Shown here: positions 1 through 7,778 of the stretch, piece after piece
How positions within the stretch are numbered: the stretch's first letter is position 1
Layout of the letters: every line of letters starts with the position of its first letter
From: Pontibacter ummariensis
GTDB taxonomy: Bacteria > Bacteroidota > Bacteroidia > Cytophagales > Hymenobacteraceae
DNA: 64,000 nt
Reading direction: 5' to 3'
Assembly: GCF_900188175.1 (NCBI RefSeq)
Contig: NZ_FZOQ01000017.1
Coordinates: 58,033-122,032, forward strand
Translations under genes and position numbers: made by a program
The notes under the pieces: model-generated
Database searches by the model: none
What the model was told of the DNA's origin: nothing
What the model saw: the letters and a program-made list of their open reading frames with translations, nothing else

Positions 1-772
1 CGAGGCCCGTGTAGCAGCTGAAAAGGAAGACGTCCCTTACCTGGCTTAGCCTTTCTACAGGGAACTCCTTTGCCGCTATTCTCTCCAGCTCCTCCTCCGA
101 GAGGAACACCCTTTCCACCTGCTTGGCCTTCCCCTTGTAGTGGAGGAAGGGGTCCTTGTCTATCCAGCCGTGGGCCAGGCAGGCGTTGAGCACCTTCTTC
201 AGGTGCTTGATGTACTTGGCCACGGAGTTAGCCGAGCACCTGCACTGGCTGCGGAGGTAGAAATCGTAGTCGGAGACGAAGGAGAAGTCCACTTTCCTTA
301 GCTCTACGTCCCGCCTGCCGTGCCGCCATTCTAAAAACTCCCTCAGGTGCCTCAGGGACGTCTTGTAGCCCTTGAGGGTGTTGGGGGCGAACTCCACGCC
401 CACCAGGGCCTCCATCCTGCGGTTGTGCTCCTCCACCTCCCTTAGAAGCGTCCTCGTTTCCTCCTCCTTGCCCAGGAACCGGAGCTTGACGCCCTCGGCG
501 GTGATGCTTTCCCCTTCCTCCAGCAGTTGGCGGTGGGCCTCGTAGGCCTTCGCCTGCAGGGTCTCCAGGTAAGCGTTCAGGGAAACAACGGTTTCTTTTG
601 TGCCCGAGGCCCGGCCAGAGGAGGAGTTCCACTTCTTCGGCTCGCACTCCCTGCCGGTGCTGATCTCGGCCCTTTTCCCGTCAATGGTGATGCGGAGGTA
701 GATGGGCACAGGGCCGGAGGAGTAGCTCTTGGGCTTTTTGAGGTAGAAGAGGACTCTGATGCGCTTTGTCAT
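1..772 (-). CDS. Tyrosine recombinase (phage-type integrase), 3' end outside window
   Basis: My reading of the minus strand from the ATG at 772 stays open for 257 codons to the window edge, so the gene is partial at its C-terminus. The N-terminus (about residues 1-95, beginning MTKRIRVLFYLKK with YLRITIDGKRAEIST) has the form of the arm-type DNA-binding domain of Bacteroidota integrases. Residues about 105-215 form the SAM-like core-binding domain, with NSVAKYIKHLKKVLNACLAHGWI. The visible end, FLFSCYTGL, is where the catalytic domain and its first Arg region begin. The catalytic R-H-R-Y residues lie outside the window. Codons are unusually rich in G/C at the third position compared with the genes to the right, which suggests transfer. 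It lies about 250 bases from the 3' end of tRNA-Arg, which fits site-specific integration there. Confidence 0.88.
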   Translation of the reverse strand, partial: MTKRIRVLFYLKKPKSYSSGPVPIYLRITIDGKRAEISTGRECEPKKWNSSSGRASGTKETVVSLNAYLETLQAKAYEAHRQLLEEGESITAEGVKLRFLGKEEETRTLLREVEEHNRRMEALVGVEFAPNTLKGYKTSLRHLREFLEWRHGRRDVELRKVDFSFVSDYDFYLRSQCRCSANSVAKYIKHLKKVLNACLAHGWIDKDPFLHYKGKAKQVERVFLSEEELERIAAKEFPVERLSQVRDVFLFSCYTGL

Positions 773-870
773 GGCTTTAGCTGCTTTAAAGGTGAAACAA
801 GATAGCCTTGCAGCAGGACCGAGACAAGATGTACAGGCTTTGTACTGCTTGTGCACCAGTAGGTTAAGGG

Positions 871-916
871 CGATTCGGTGAGTAAATAAAGTTGCTTGAA
901 AAGACTCACCGAATCG
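871..916. repeat. Inverted repeat beside integrase, possible recombinase binding site
   Basis: A perfect 13-bp inverted repeat, CGATTCGGTGAGT at 871-883 and its complement at 904-916, is separated by 20 bases. The inner octamer CGGTGAGT appears a third time at 981-988 inside the terminator loop next to the tRNA. Three copies of an octamer between an integrase and its likely tRNA target suggest arm-type or core-type binding sites. A transcription terminator is the other option, but there is no clear T-run after the stem. Confidence 0.45.
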
Positions 917-967
917 CTCCCCTTTATTTCGGGAAAAGCTAAAAGATTCGAAAAGCCTCTAAAAGCA

Positions 968-1000
968 AAAAGCCTGCAAACGGTGAGTTTGCAGGCTTTT
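968..1000 (-). terminator. Hairpin terminator of tRNA-Arg
   Basis: Arms AAAAGCCTGCAAAC (968-981) and GTTTGCAGGCTTTT (987-1000) pair fully around a 5-base loop. On the minus strand the stem ends in a T-run, 24 bases after the tRNA-Arg 3' end. Confidence 0.8.
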
Positions 1001-1023
1001 CGCTGAATTTAGTATTGAAGTCG

Positions 1024-1095
1024 TGGCCTTGCCAGGAATCGAACCTGGATCTAGAGTTTAGGAAACTCCTATTCTATCCATTGAACTACAAGGCC
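1024..1095 (-). tRNA. tRNA-Arg(CCU)
   Basis: On the minus strand the 72-nt cloverleaf has acceptor GGCCTTG paired with CAAGGCC, a D-arm GTTC/GAAT, anticodon stem GGAGT/ACTCT around loop TTCCTAA (anticodon CCT), and T-arm CCAGG-TTCGATT-CCTGG. The discriminator base is A, and CCA is not encoded. It reads AGG codons. Its 3' end faces the integrase gene, and this tRNA type is a common integration site for genomic islands. Confidence 0.96.
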
Positions 1096-1110
1096 TGGGG
1101 AATGCTGGCG

Positions 1111-1141
1111 CAAATGTACGGGAATTCCGTCCATGAAACAA
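1111..1141 (-). promoter_or_regulatory. Bacteroidota-type promoter of tRNA-Arg
   Basis: On the minus strand TTG (1141-1139) is followed by 20 bases and TACATTTG (1118-1111). This matches the TTG-N19/20-TAnnTTTG form used by the primary sigma factor of Bacteroidota. It ends 15 bases before the tRNA. Confidence 0.75.
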
Positions 1142-1173
1142 GAAACCGGTACTTGTCCTGCCTTTATCATGGT

Positions 1174-2379
1174 TTAGTAAGACGCCACGGCAATACCGAA
1201 ACCCACCACGGTAAGTACAAGCCCTACCATGAAGATGGTGTAGGAGATACGCAGGATCTTGTACTTGCGGCTCAACACTTCGCCCAGGTAGTAAATGTCT
1301 GTGATCATGTTGTTGTAGAGCGACTTTTTGTCGCGCATGATCTCCTGCATGCCTGCCTGGAAGTCTTCGAGGGGAAGCTTGGTGAAATTCCCGAAAAAGA
1401 GCAGGTTCACGTTGCGGGAAGTAATCTTTGTCCTGTTCTTGTTTTTCTTTTTGAAGGAGAAGCTTGTTATCTCTGGCTGGGCTGAGATAATGGCGAACAC
1501 GACTGAGCCCAAGGTCGTGAGCAACAGCATGCCGATGGGAACGATTAGCGTCCGGTGCTGGGTAAACTCCACCCCGATCACGGAAGACTTGGCACTCAGG
1601 TAAGTGATGACAACGGACATGATGATGGCGTTCAGGCTGATCATCATGTTGGCTTTGTTATCGGCAATGGCGCTCAGGTCGAGGTGGGTGCGGTACGTGT
1701 TACGGAACATGGTCTCGATGCCCCGTTTGGGTTGTGCCAGGGTCTCCCGCTTTTTCTTGTCCGACTTCTTTTTCTTCTTCAGGGCTTTGTTCAGGCTTTC
1801 GCGCTGTTCCTGTATGTTCAGCCCCAGTTGCGCGGCGAACTTGTGCTGCGCCTGGCTCGTGCGGAAAGTGGTGGAGAGCAGGAAGTCCATTTGAAACTGG
1901 GCCCACTCACTGTCTGAAAAGAACTTGTCCAGAAAGATCTCCCACTCCACACGCAAAAGCTCAGCGGTGCCGGAGAAAGTCGGCTTACCGATATTAGAAA
2001 GGTCGGCATCCACCAGTATCTCTTGTAACAGGCCTACCGGCTCGATCTTATGCTTGGTGGCCATAATGCAGTCTGCAATCCGCTGAATGCGCTCAGCCGG
2101 GTAGCCCTGCTCCTGCAGCCAGTCCGTGGCAAAGCGTATGCTTTCCTCCTCGTGGCCCTCATAAGCTTCTACGTAGCCGGTGTCGTGGAACCAGCCTGCC
2201 AATACCAGGTCCTGTAGTTCATCCGCCTCCAGCCCGCTCATCTGCCCAAGCTCCTCCGCCACGGTTACCGTCTCCAGGGTATGCCTATAGTTATGGTACA
2301 CCAGCTTTTTCGAGAGCTTTTCCTTGAACAGTGTGAATACAAACTCACTGGCTTGCTTGATGATGTTTGGGTTCTCCAT
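1174..2379 (-). CDS. HD-domain phosphohydrolase fused to Pycsar-effector-like membrane domain
   Basis: The 401-residue protein has two parts. Residues 1-190 are an HD hydrolase domain with metal-binding candidates H33, H65-D66, H110 and D124. After a Lys-rich linker (about 200-212), residues 220-401 hold the motif SAIADNKANMMISLNAII and three likely membrane helices (about 244-263, 277-299, 378-400). That motif and helix layout are typical of the DUF5706 / Pycsar effector family, whose stand-alone members damage the inner membrane after binding a cyclic pyrimidine nucleotide. Here the domain is joined to a likely phosphohydrolase, and no nucleotide cyclase gene is seen in the window. It may be a defence effector, a self-limiting nucleotide sensor, or a housekeeping relative. 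The family call is firm; the role is inferred. It ends 79 bases before tRNA-Arg. Confidence 0.85.
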   Translation of the reverse strand: MENPNIIKQASEFVFTLFKEKLSKKLVYHNYRHTLETVTVAEELGQMSGLEADELQDLVLAGWFHDTGYVEAYEGHEEESIRFATDWLQEQGYPAERIQRIADCIMATKHKIEPVGLLQEILVDADLSNIGKPTFSGTAELLRVEWEIFLDKFFSDSEWAQFQMDFLLSTTFRTSQAQHKFAAQLGLNIQEQRESLNKALKKKKKSDKKKRETLAQPKRGIETMFRNTYRTHLDLSAIADNKANMMISLNAIIMSVVITYLSAKSSVIGVEFTQHRTLIVPIGMLLLTTLGSVVFAIISAQPEITSFSFKKKNKNRTKITSRNVNLLFFGNFTKLPLEDFQAGMQEIMRDKKSLYNNMITDIYYLGEVLSRKYKILRISYTIFMVGLVLTVVGFGIAVASY

Positions 2380-2802
2380 AGTGCTTATGCTTCGGTGTCA
2401 GGCGAGCGAGCTGCGGAAGACAGGGCCTTGCCCGACAGAAGGGTCAGGGTGAGGTGTTTTGTAGGACACTCGGTTATCTGCCGTTACGGTAAAAAGCCTC
2501 CTTTTGTTAGTGAAGCAGTCAATAACGAGGGCGGTTGGAGGTGCAAGGGCTGCCAATAACTAAACCTAAATTCTCTCGTTAATCAAACTCAGCCCAACCG
2601 TCTGCAAAAGCCTTCCTGTTTATTACGTAAGAGTGGGGCTTGGGGCCAGTCCGAGAAGGTTGCAGAGAGGTGCCTGTGTTATTTCAGTAGAAGTTAGATC
2701 GCCGAGACAGCACAGGCCGGCCTTGCTTACAACGTAAGCCTTTCCAACAGCGAGAGGCTGGAGGCACCGCGCAGGCGAGCTAATTTAGCGTATTCTATAA
2801 CC
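2380..2802. other. Intergenic region, nothing recognised
   Basis: The gap between the divergent HD/Pycsar-like gene and the phosphoesterase-barrel gene must hold both promoters. I found no clear TAnnTTTG box, hairpin or conserved short ORF. Confidence 0.5.
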
Positions 2803-5800
2803 ATGACCCATAATCTCCAGAAACAGCAGCGCCTGCTCCACTACCTTTTCGGCTGGGCTGCTTTGTGCCTTACCCTTACAGGCTGCGTTACCAACGAGCC
2901 GTACTATAGCCCGGAAGCCGAGAACTGGGCACAGGAAAAGCCAGCCCCGGACAGCGAAGTGCTGTACAACGTGTTCCTGATCGGGGATGTGGGAGCCCCG
3001 AACCTGGATGGGGAGCCGTCGTTGCTGCTGATGCGCAAGATGATGATGGAGGCCGGGATGAACAGTGCCACTATTTTTCTGGGCGACAATGTGTACATGA
3101 ACGGCCTGCCCGCCCCCGATAAGTACGACCGCGAGGTGTCGGAGAAGCGCTTGCAAGCACAACTGGATATTCTGAGAGGCTACCCCGGCGAAAAGTACAT
3201 GATACCTGGCAACCACGACTGGAACCACAGTGGGCGCGGCGGCCTGGAGGCTGTGATACGGGAGCAGCGCTTCGTGAACGAGTACCTGACGGATGAGGAC
3301 ATCGTGGTGGGGGGAGATTTCTACGTGCCCGGCGATGGCTGTCCCGGTCCTTACGAAGTGCGGCTTAGCGATGACCTGGTGCTGATTGCCCTTGATTCAG
3401 AGTGGTGGCTGCATCCCTTTAACCGCCCCTACGGGGATAACAGCGGGTGTGGGGCCTCCACAGAGGGCGAAATGCTGGTGCAGCTGGAGGACATCATAGA
3501 GAAGAACAGCGGCAGCGACATACTGGTGGTGGCGCACCACCCGCTTATGACCCGGGGCGAGCATGGGGGCTTCTTTACCCTGCGGGATCACCTCTTTCCG
3601 CTGACCATGCTCCGCGAGTGGATTTACATGCCGCTGCCTGTCATCGGCTCCATCTACCCCTTTGCCAGAAAGTACGGCGGTATTCTACAGGATATCCCAC
3701 ACCCCCGATACCAGGCTTATATAAAGAGCCTGCTCGACATCTTTGATAAATACGACAACGTGGTGTACGCGGCGGGTCATGAGCACGCCTTGGAGTACTT
3801 TAAGTACGGAGACCTGCCACACATTGTCAGCGGTTCCGGCTGCAAGACCGACTACGTAAAGCCCGGGGGCGGGGCCGCTTACCTGCAGAAGGAGAAGGGC
3901 TTTGTGAAGCTAACCTACCATGAGAACGGGGAGGTATGGGCCGAGTTCTGGGTACCGGTTGATGACGGGGACACCGGAAAGCTCATGTACCGTACGTCCC
4001 TTTACACAAAAGAGCCACGCGAGGAGCGGCCACCGGTGAAAGACAGCACGAACTACGCAGACAGCACCATTACGCTGGCCGCAAGCACAGCTTACAAGGC
4101 GGGCCGCGTGCGAAAGGCCTTGCAGGGGAAACACTACCGCGATGTGTGGAACACCCCGGTAGAGGTGCCGTTGCTGGATATGAAGAACGCCTTTGGAGGC
4201 CTTACGCCTTATCAGAAAGGAGGGGGTAAGGAAACAATGGCCCTGAAGGTGCGCAACCCGGATGCCAGGGAGTATACCCTGCGCAGCGTGGACAAAGACT
4301 TGGCGCGGGCAGAGGCCCCCTACCTGCCCGAAACCTTGGAGCAAGACCTGCTGCAAGACCAGGTGTCGGCACAGCACCCTTACGGTGCACTTATTGTCCC
4401 CCCTTTGGCCGATGCTGCCGGTGTTTACCACACGAACCCCCGGTTAGTCTACATCCCCAATACCCCATACCTGCGCCAGTACAGGGATGAGTTCGGCGAC
4501 ATGCTGGCCTACCTGGAAGAAGACCCTGACGAGAACCACGAAGAAACGGCCAGCTTGGGCTATGCCACCAACCTGGTGGGCACAGACAAGGTGCTGGAGG
4601 AGCTGGAAGAGGACAACGATAACTCCGTGGACCAGTCGGAATACGTGCGGGCGCGGCTCTTTGACATGCTGATCGGCGACTGGGACCGGCACGAGGGACA
4701 GTGGCGTTGGGTAGAGCAGGAAAAGCCCGGCAAGGGGGACCTCTACGTGCCGGTGCCGGAAGACCGGGACCAGGCCTTTTTTAAAGCCGATGGCGTGTTG
4801 CCATGGCTGGCAACGCGCAGGTGGGGCATTCGCAACGTGCGGAGCTTTGACTATGAGTACAGAGACATTATCGGGCTTAACCTCAACGGCCTTACCCTCG
4901 ACCGTACGTTCACGTCGAAGGTAAGCCGGCAGGAGTGGCTGCGGATAGCGCAGGACATCAAGCAAGGTATAACCGACGAGGTAATAGAGCGTGCGGTACA
5001 GGAGTGGCCGGCGCCGGTACAGGAAATATCAGCAGCCGAAATAAAAGCCAAGCTCCGGTCGAGGCGTGACAAGCTGCCCCAGGCCGCCGAGGAGTATTAC
5101 AACTTCCTGGTACAGTATGTCGACATTTCGGGTAGCGACAAGCACGAGCGCTTTCTGATAAACAGGCTTAACAACGAGGAAACCCAGATCACCGGCTATA
5201 AAACTTCTAAAGAGGGGGAGGTGCTGGAGGAAATCTATAACCGCACTTTCTATACAGATGAAACAAAGGAGGTGCGCATCTATGGGATGGATGGGCAGGA
5301 TGCCTTTCTGGTAACTGGGGAAGTAGATGAAAGTATTATCGTGCGTATCATTGCCGGGGGAGACCAGGACCTCATCGTAGATGAGTCGCACGTCAGCGGG
5401 CTGCAGAAGCACACCATCGTGTATGATACCGAGGAGGGGAACATCTTTGATTTCAGTAGTGAGACAAAGGACAAGACAGACCCCTACGACGAGGTAAACC
5501 TCTACGACCGGGCCAATTACAAGATCCCCTACCTGGGGCCACGCTTTTCGGTGGAACATAATGTGGAGGATGGGCTGCTTTTGGGGGCTGGTGCCCTGCT
5601 GCGCACCCAGAAGTTCCGGCACAACCCCTACGCCTCTGAGCACCTGTTGGAGGCCGCCTTTGCTTTCCAGACAAGCTCTTTTGATCTGAAGTACACAGGA
5701 GATGTGCGGAATGTGCTAGGCGACTGGAACCTGGCACTGGATGCGCAGTGGCAGGGGCCACAGTTCCAAAGAAACTTCTATGGCTTTGGCAACGAAACGG

Positions 5801-6618
5801 AGCAGGACGCGGGCTTGGATGATGCCTTTTACCGCGTACGCTACGAGCGCCTTACCCTAAACGCCGCGCTCTACCGGCAACCGGTCGCCTTCATAAAGAT
5901 CGGGCTGGGGCCAACATACGATAGGTTCGAAGTGAACCGACCTGACAGGGAAAGCTTTCTGCTGCAGGCTGCCCGTGCCGGCTTGTTGCGCGAAGGCACC
6001 TATGATGCCGAGGCGGGTGAGTTTGCCGTGCAGCACTATGCCGGGGCCAAAGCCTACATGAACCTGGTGGTGATCGGGGGCGGCAGCGTGGAAGCCAACC
6101 CGCATATCGGTATGCGCTGGTACAATACGTTTAGCTATAACCAACAGATCGGGGGAGAGGGGCTCTCTTACTCCAACATCAACTCTGAGTTCCGTTTCTA
6201 CCTCAGCCCAAACTTCCCCTTTCAGTTAACATGGGCCGGTAGGATCGGGGCGGCCCATAACTTTGGTGATTACCGTTTTTTTCAGGCGAACACGTTAGGA
6301 GGCACCGAGAACCTGAGAGGATACCGCCGTACCCGCTTTGCAGGCCGTAGCAGCCTGTATGCCAACGGCGAGGCCCGTGTAGAATTGTTTGGAACAAACC
6401 TTTACCTCGTCCCCGCTAAGTTTGGTGTATTAGGGTTGTTTGACGCGGGCCGGGTGTATACCGATGAAGACCCAGAGCAACCTTTTTTCCGTAGTCTGCA
6501 TACAGCCTATGGGGGAGGCGCCTGGGTGAGCTTCTACAAACGAACGATCTTCTCCCTTTCCTACGCTGTAGGGGAGGACGAAGGCTTCTGGATGCTAAAC
6601 TTTGGCTTCTTTTATTAA
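2803..6618 (+). CDS. Lipoprotein fusion: metallophosphoesterase, kinase-like middle, BamA/TamA-type outer membrane barrel
   Basis: The 1271-residue protein starts with a signal peptide and lipobox LTGC (Cys28). Residues about 52-370 are a calcineurin-type phosphoesterase with D62, GDN (94-96), GNHDW (136-140), the motif AHHPLMTRG and GHEHALEYF. The middle (about 460-700) has a Gly-rich stretch followed by ALKV (Lys482), then GDWDRH (625-630) and PVPEDRDQAF (650-659). I read these as kinase-like ATP-binding, catalytic and metal-binding motifs of a CotH/HipA-like fold; this is inference. The last 350 residues are a beta-barrel with NTLGGTENLRGYRRTRFAG and a terminal Phe/Tyr, as in the surface-antigen (BamA/TamA/Omp85) family. 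The barrel would sit in the outer membrane with the enzyme part on one face. The next gene, also an outer membrane protein, follows 74 bases later. Confidence 0.88.
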   Translation: MTHNLQKQQRLLHYLFGWAALCLTLTGCVTNEPYYSPEAENWAQEKPAPDSEVLYNVFLIGDVGAPNLDGEPSLLLMRKMMMEAGMNSATIFLGDNVYMNGLPAPDKYDREVSEKRLQAQLDILRGYPGEKYMIPGNHDWNHSGRGGLEAVIREQRFVNEYLTDEDIVVGGDFYVPGDGCPGPYEVRLSDDLVLIALDSEWWLHPFNRPYGDNSGCGASTEGEMLVQLEDIIEKNSGSDILVVAHHPLMTRGEHGGFFTLRDHLFPLTMLREWIYMPLPVIGSIYPFARKYGGILQDIPHPRYQAYIKSLLDIFDKYDNVVYAAGHEHALEYFKYGDLPHIVSGSGCKTDYVKPGGGAAYLQKEKGFVKLTYHENGEVWAEFWVPVDDGDTGKLMYRTSLYTKEPREERPPVKDSTNYADSTITLAASTAYKAGRVRKALQGKHYRDVWNTPVEVPLLDMKNAFGGLTPYQKGGGKETMALKVRNPDAREYTLRSVDKDLARAEAPYLPETLEQDLLQDQVSAQHPYGALIVPPLADAAGVYHTNPRLVYIPNTPYLRQYRDEFGDMLAYLEEDPDENHEETASLGYATNLVGTDKVLEELEEDNDNSVDQSEYVRARLFDMLIGDWDRHEGQWRWVEQEKPGKGDLYVPVPEDRDQAFFKADGVLPWLATRRWGIRNVRSFDYEYRDIIGLNLNGLTLDRTFTSKVSRQEWLRIAQDIKQGITDEVIERAVQEWPAPVQEISAAEIKAKLRSRRDKLPQAAEEYYNFLVQYVDISGSDKHERFLINRLNNEETQITGYKTSKEGEVLEEIYNRTFYTDETKEVRIYGMDGQDAFLVTGEVDESIIVRIIAGGDQDLIVDESHVSGLQKHTIVYDTEEGNIFDFSSETKDKTDPYDEVNLYDRANYKIPYLGPRFSVEHNVEDGLLLGAGALLRTQKFRHNPYASEHLLEAAFAFQTSSFDLKYTGDVRNVLGDWNLALDAQWQGPQFQRNFYGFGNETEQDAGLDDAFYRVRYERLTLNAALYRQPVAFIKIGLGPTYDRFEVNRPDRESFLLQAARAGLLREGTYDAEAGEFAVQHYAGAKAYMNLVVIGGGSVEANPHIGMRWYNTFSYNQQIGGEGLSYSNINSEFRFYLSPNFPFQLTWAGRIGAAHNFGDYRFFQANTLGGTENLRGYRRTRFAGRSSLYANGEARVELFGTNLYLVPAKFGVLGLFDAGRVYTDEDPEQPFFRSLHTAYGGGAWVSFYKRTIFSLSYAVGEDEGFWMLNFGFFY

Positions 6619-6692
6619 AAACGGAAAACGAAAGCGACCATACCCACTGTGGCGAAAGGTATCCCCCTGGGTACTGTGCGCAAGAAAAAACT

Positions 6693-7721
6693 ATGAGAAA
6701 ACTAACGCTACTGCTAAGTGTACTGTCTGTGCTGTTGTTTGTGCAGCAGGTGCAGGCGCAGGAACCTCAGACAGAGACTTTGGAAGAGTATGCAGTACCA
6801 GGAGTGAACGGCATGGGGCGGAGTCGCGGCATTGTGGCCAGCTATGAGCGCCTGCCGCAGTTTGACATAGACTCAGACTCCGAGGACCCGCGCATTGGCG
6901 ACGGCAACGGGCGCGTGAAGCGTTACAACAAGTTCGACTTCAGAGCGTTTGCACCCCTGCTGAACAAGCCGCAAGACAAGGTAATACTGGGTTTTACCTA
7001 TAACATAGAGGAGTTTAATTTTGATGCTACAACGCCAGCACGTTATCCTATCTACCACTACCTGGAGGATAAGAACCTGAGAAGTATAGGGCTACAACTG
7101 GCCTATCTTCACTCTATAGATGTGCACAATTTTTATCTGGTACGCGTGGTAGGAGAGCTGAATGGCGACTATACCCGCGATGATATCAATATTTCAGATT
7201 ATTTGAAAGCTACCGTGGACCTGGCGTATGGCTGGAAAAAGACACCGAACTATGCTATCGGCGTAGGCCTGCAATTAGGCTACACCTTTGGCAGGCAGAA
7301 CGTGTACCCGGGGGTACTGTATAACCGTACCTTCAACGATAGGTGGGGGGTGGAGTCCATTTTCCCGGCTAACGCGCGCGTCCGTTATAACGCCAATGAA
7401 AAGACACTGCTTTACGCCGGATACCGGCTGGAGGGAGCCAGCTACAACCTCTATGTAGACGAGCCGCCCTTATCAGAGTTTGAGGACCTGGAGCTCCGAC
7501 GTACCGATATTAAGGCCTTGGTGCGCTTGGAAAGAGAAATATACGACTTCCTATGGTTTTCTGTGGAAGGAGGCTTCCGGCAATACTTCCGCAATCGCCT
7601 CTTCGACGATGTCGGCTCACGGAATGAGATCATAAACAACGACCTGGCAGGTACAGGCTATATAGGGGTGGAGCTTTACCTGGTGCCACCGCGTAAATGG
7701 GTAGAGAAAAGCAATAACTGA
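6693..7721 (+). CDS. Outer membrane beta-barrel protein, DUF6268-like
   Basis: The 342-residue protein has a clear signal peptide (MRKLTLLLSVLSVLLFVQQVQAQ, cleavage after AQA). The rest alternates polar and aromatic residues as in a membrane barrel, for example VGLQLGYTFGRQNVYP and GTGYIGVELYLVPP. It most resembles DUF6268 proteins, with unknown function; I am only moderately sure of that family. It follows the phosphoesterase-barrel gene on the same strand and may share its transcript. A strong terminator lies just downstream. Confidence 0.8.
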   Translation: MRKLTLLLSVLSVLLFVQQVQAQEPQTETLEEYAVPGVNGMGRSRGIVASYERLPQFDIDSDSEDPRIGDGNGRVKRYNKFDFRAFAPLLNKPQDKVILGFTYNIEEFNFDATTPARYPIYHYLEDKNLRSIGLQLAYLHSIDVHNFYLVRVVGELNGDYTRDDINISDYLKATVDLAYGWKKTPNYAIGVGLQLGYTFGRQNVYPGVLYNRTFNDRWGVESIFPANARVRYNANEKTLLYAGYRLEGASYNLYVDEPPLSEFEDLELRRTDIKALVRLEREIYDFLWFSVEGGFRQYFRNRLFDDVGSRNEIINNDLAGTGYIGVELYLVPPRKWVEKSNN

Positions 7722-7740
7722 TAGGATGGGAACATGCAAA

Positions 7741-7778
7741 AAGAGAGAGGGTAAGCTTGTTGGCTTACCCTCTCTTTT
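7741..7778. terminator. Bidirectional terminator
   Basis: Arms 7741-7756 and 7763-7778 (core AGAGGGTAAGC / GCTTACCCTCT, with A- and T-runs outside) end two convergent genes. The stop codon of ppk1 lies inside the right arm. Confidence 0.85.

Noticed and set aside
228..805. Open frames on both strands over the integrase
   Set aside because: They are other-frame readings of the GC-rich integrase gene, with no sensible composition or start.
1015..1485. Plus-strand frame of 156 codons crossing tRNA-Arg
   Set aside because: It runs through the tRNA and opposite the well-supported HD/Pycsar-like gene.
2380..2802. A possible Pycsar cyclase next to the HD/effector-like gene
   Set aside because: I looked for an adenylate/guanylate-cyclase-like gene on either side; none is in the window.
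5029..5643. Minus-strand frame of 204 codons
   Set aside because: Shadow of the phosphoesterase-barrel gene; no recognisable motif.
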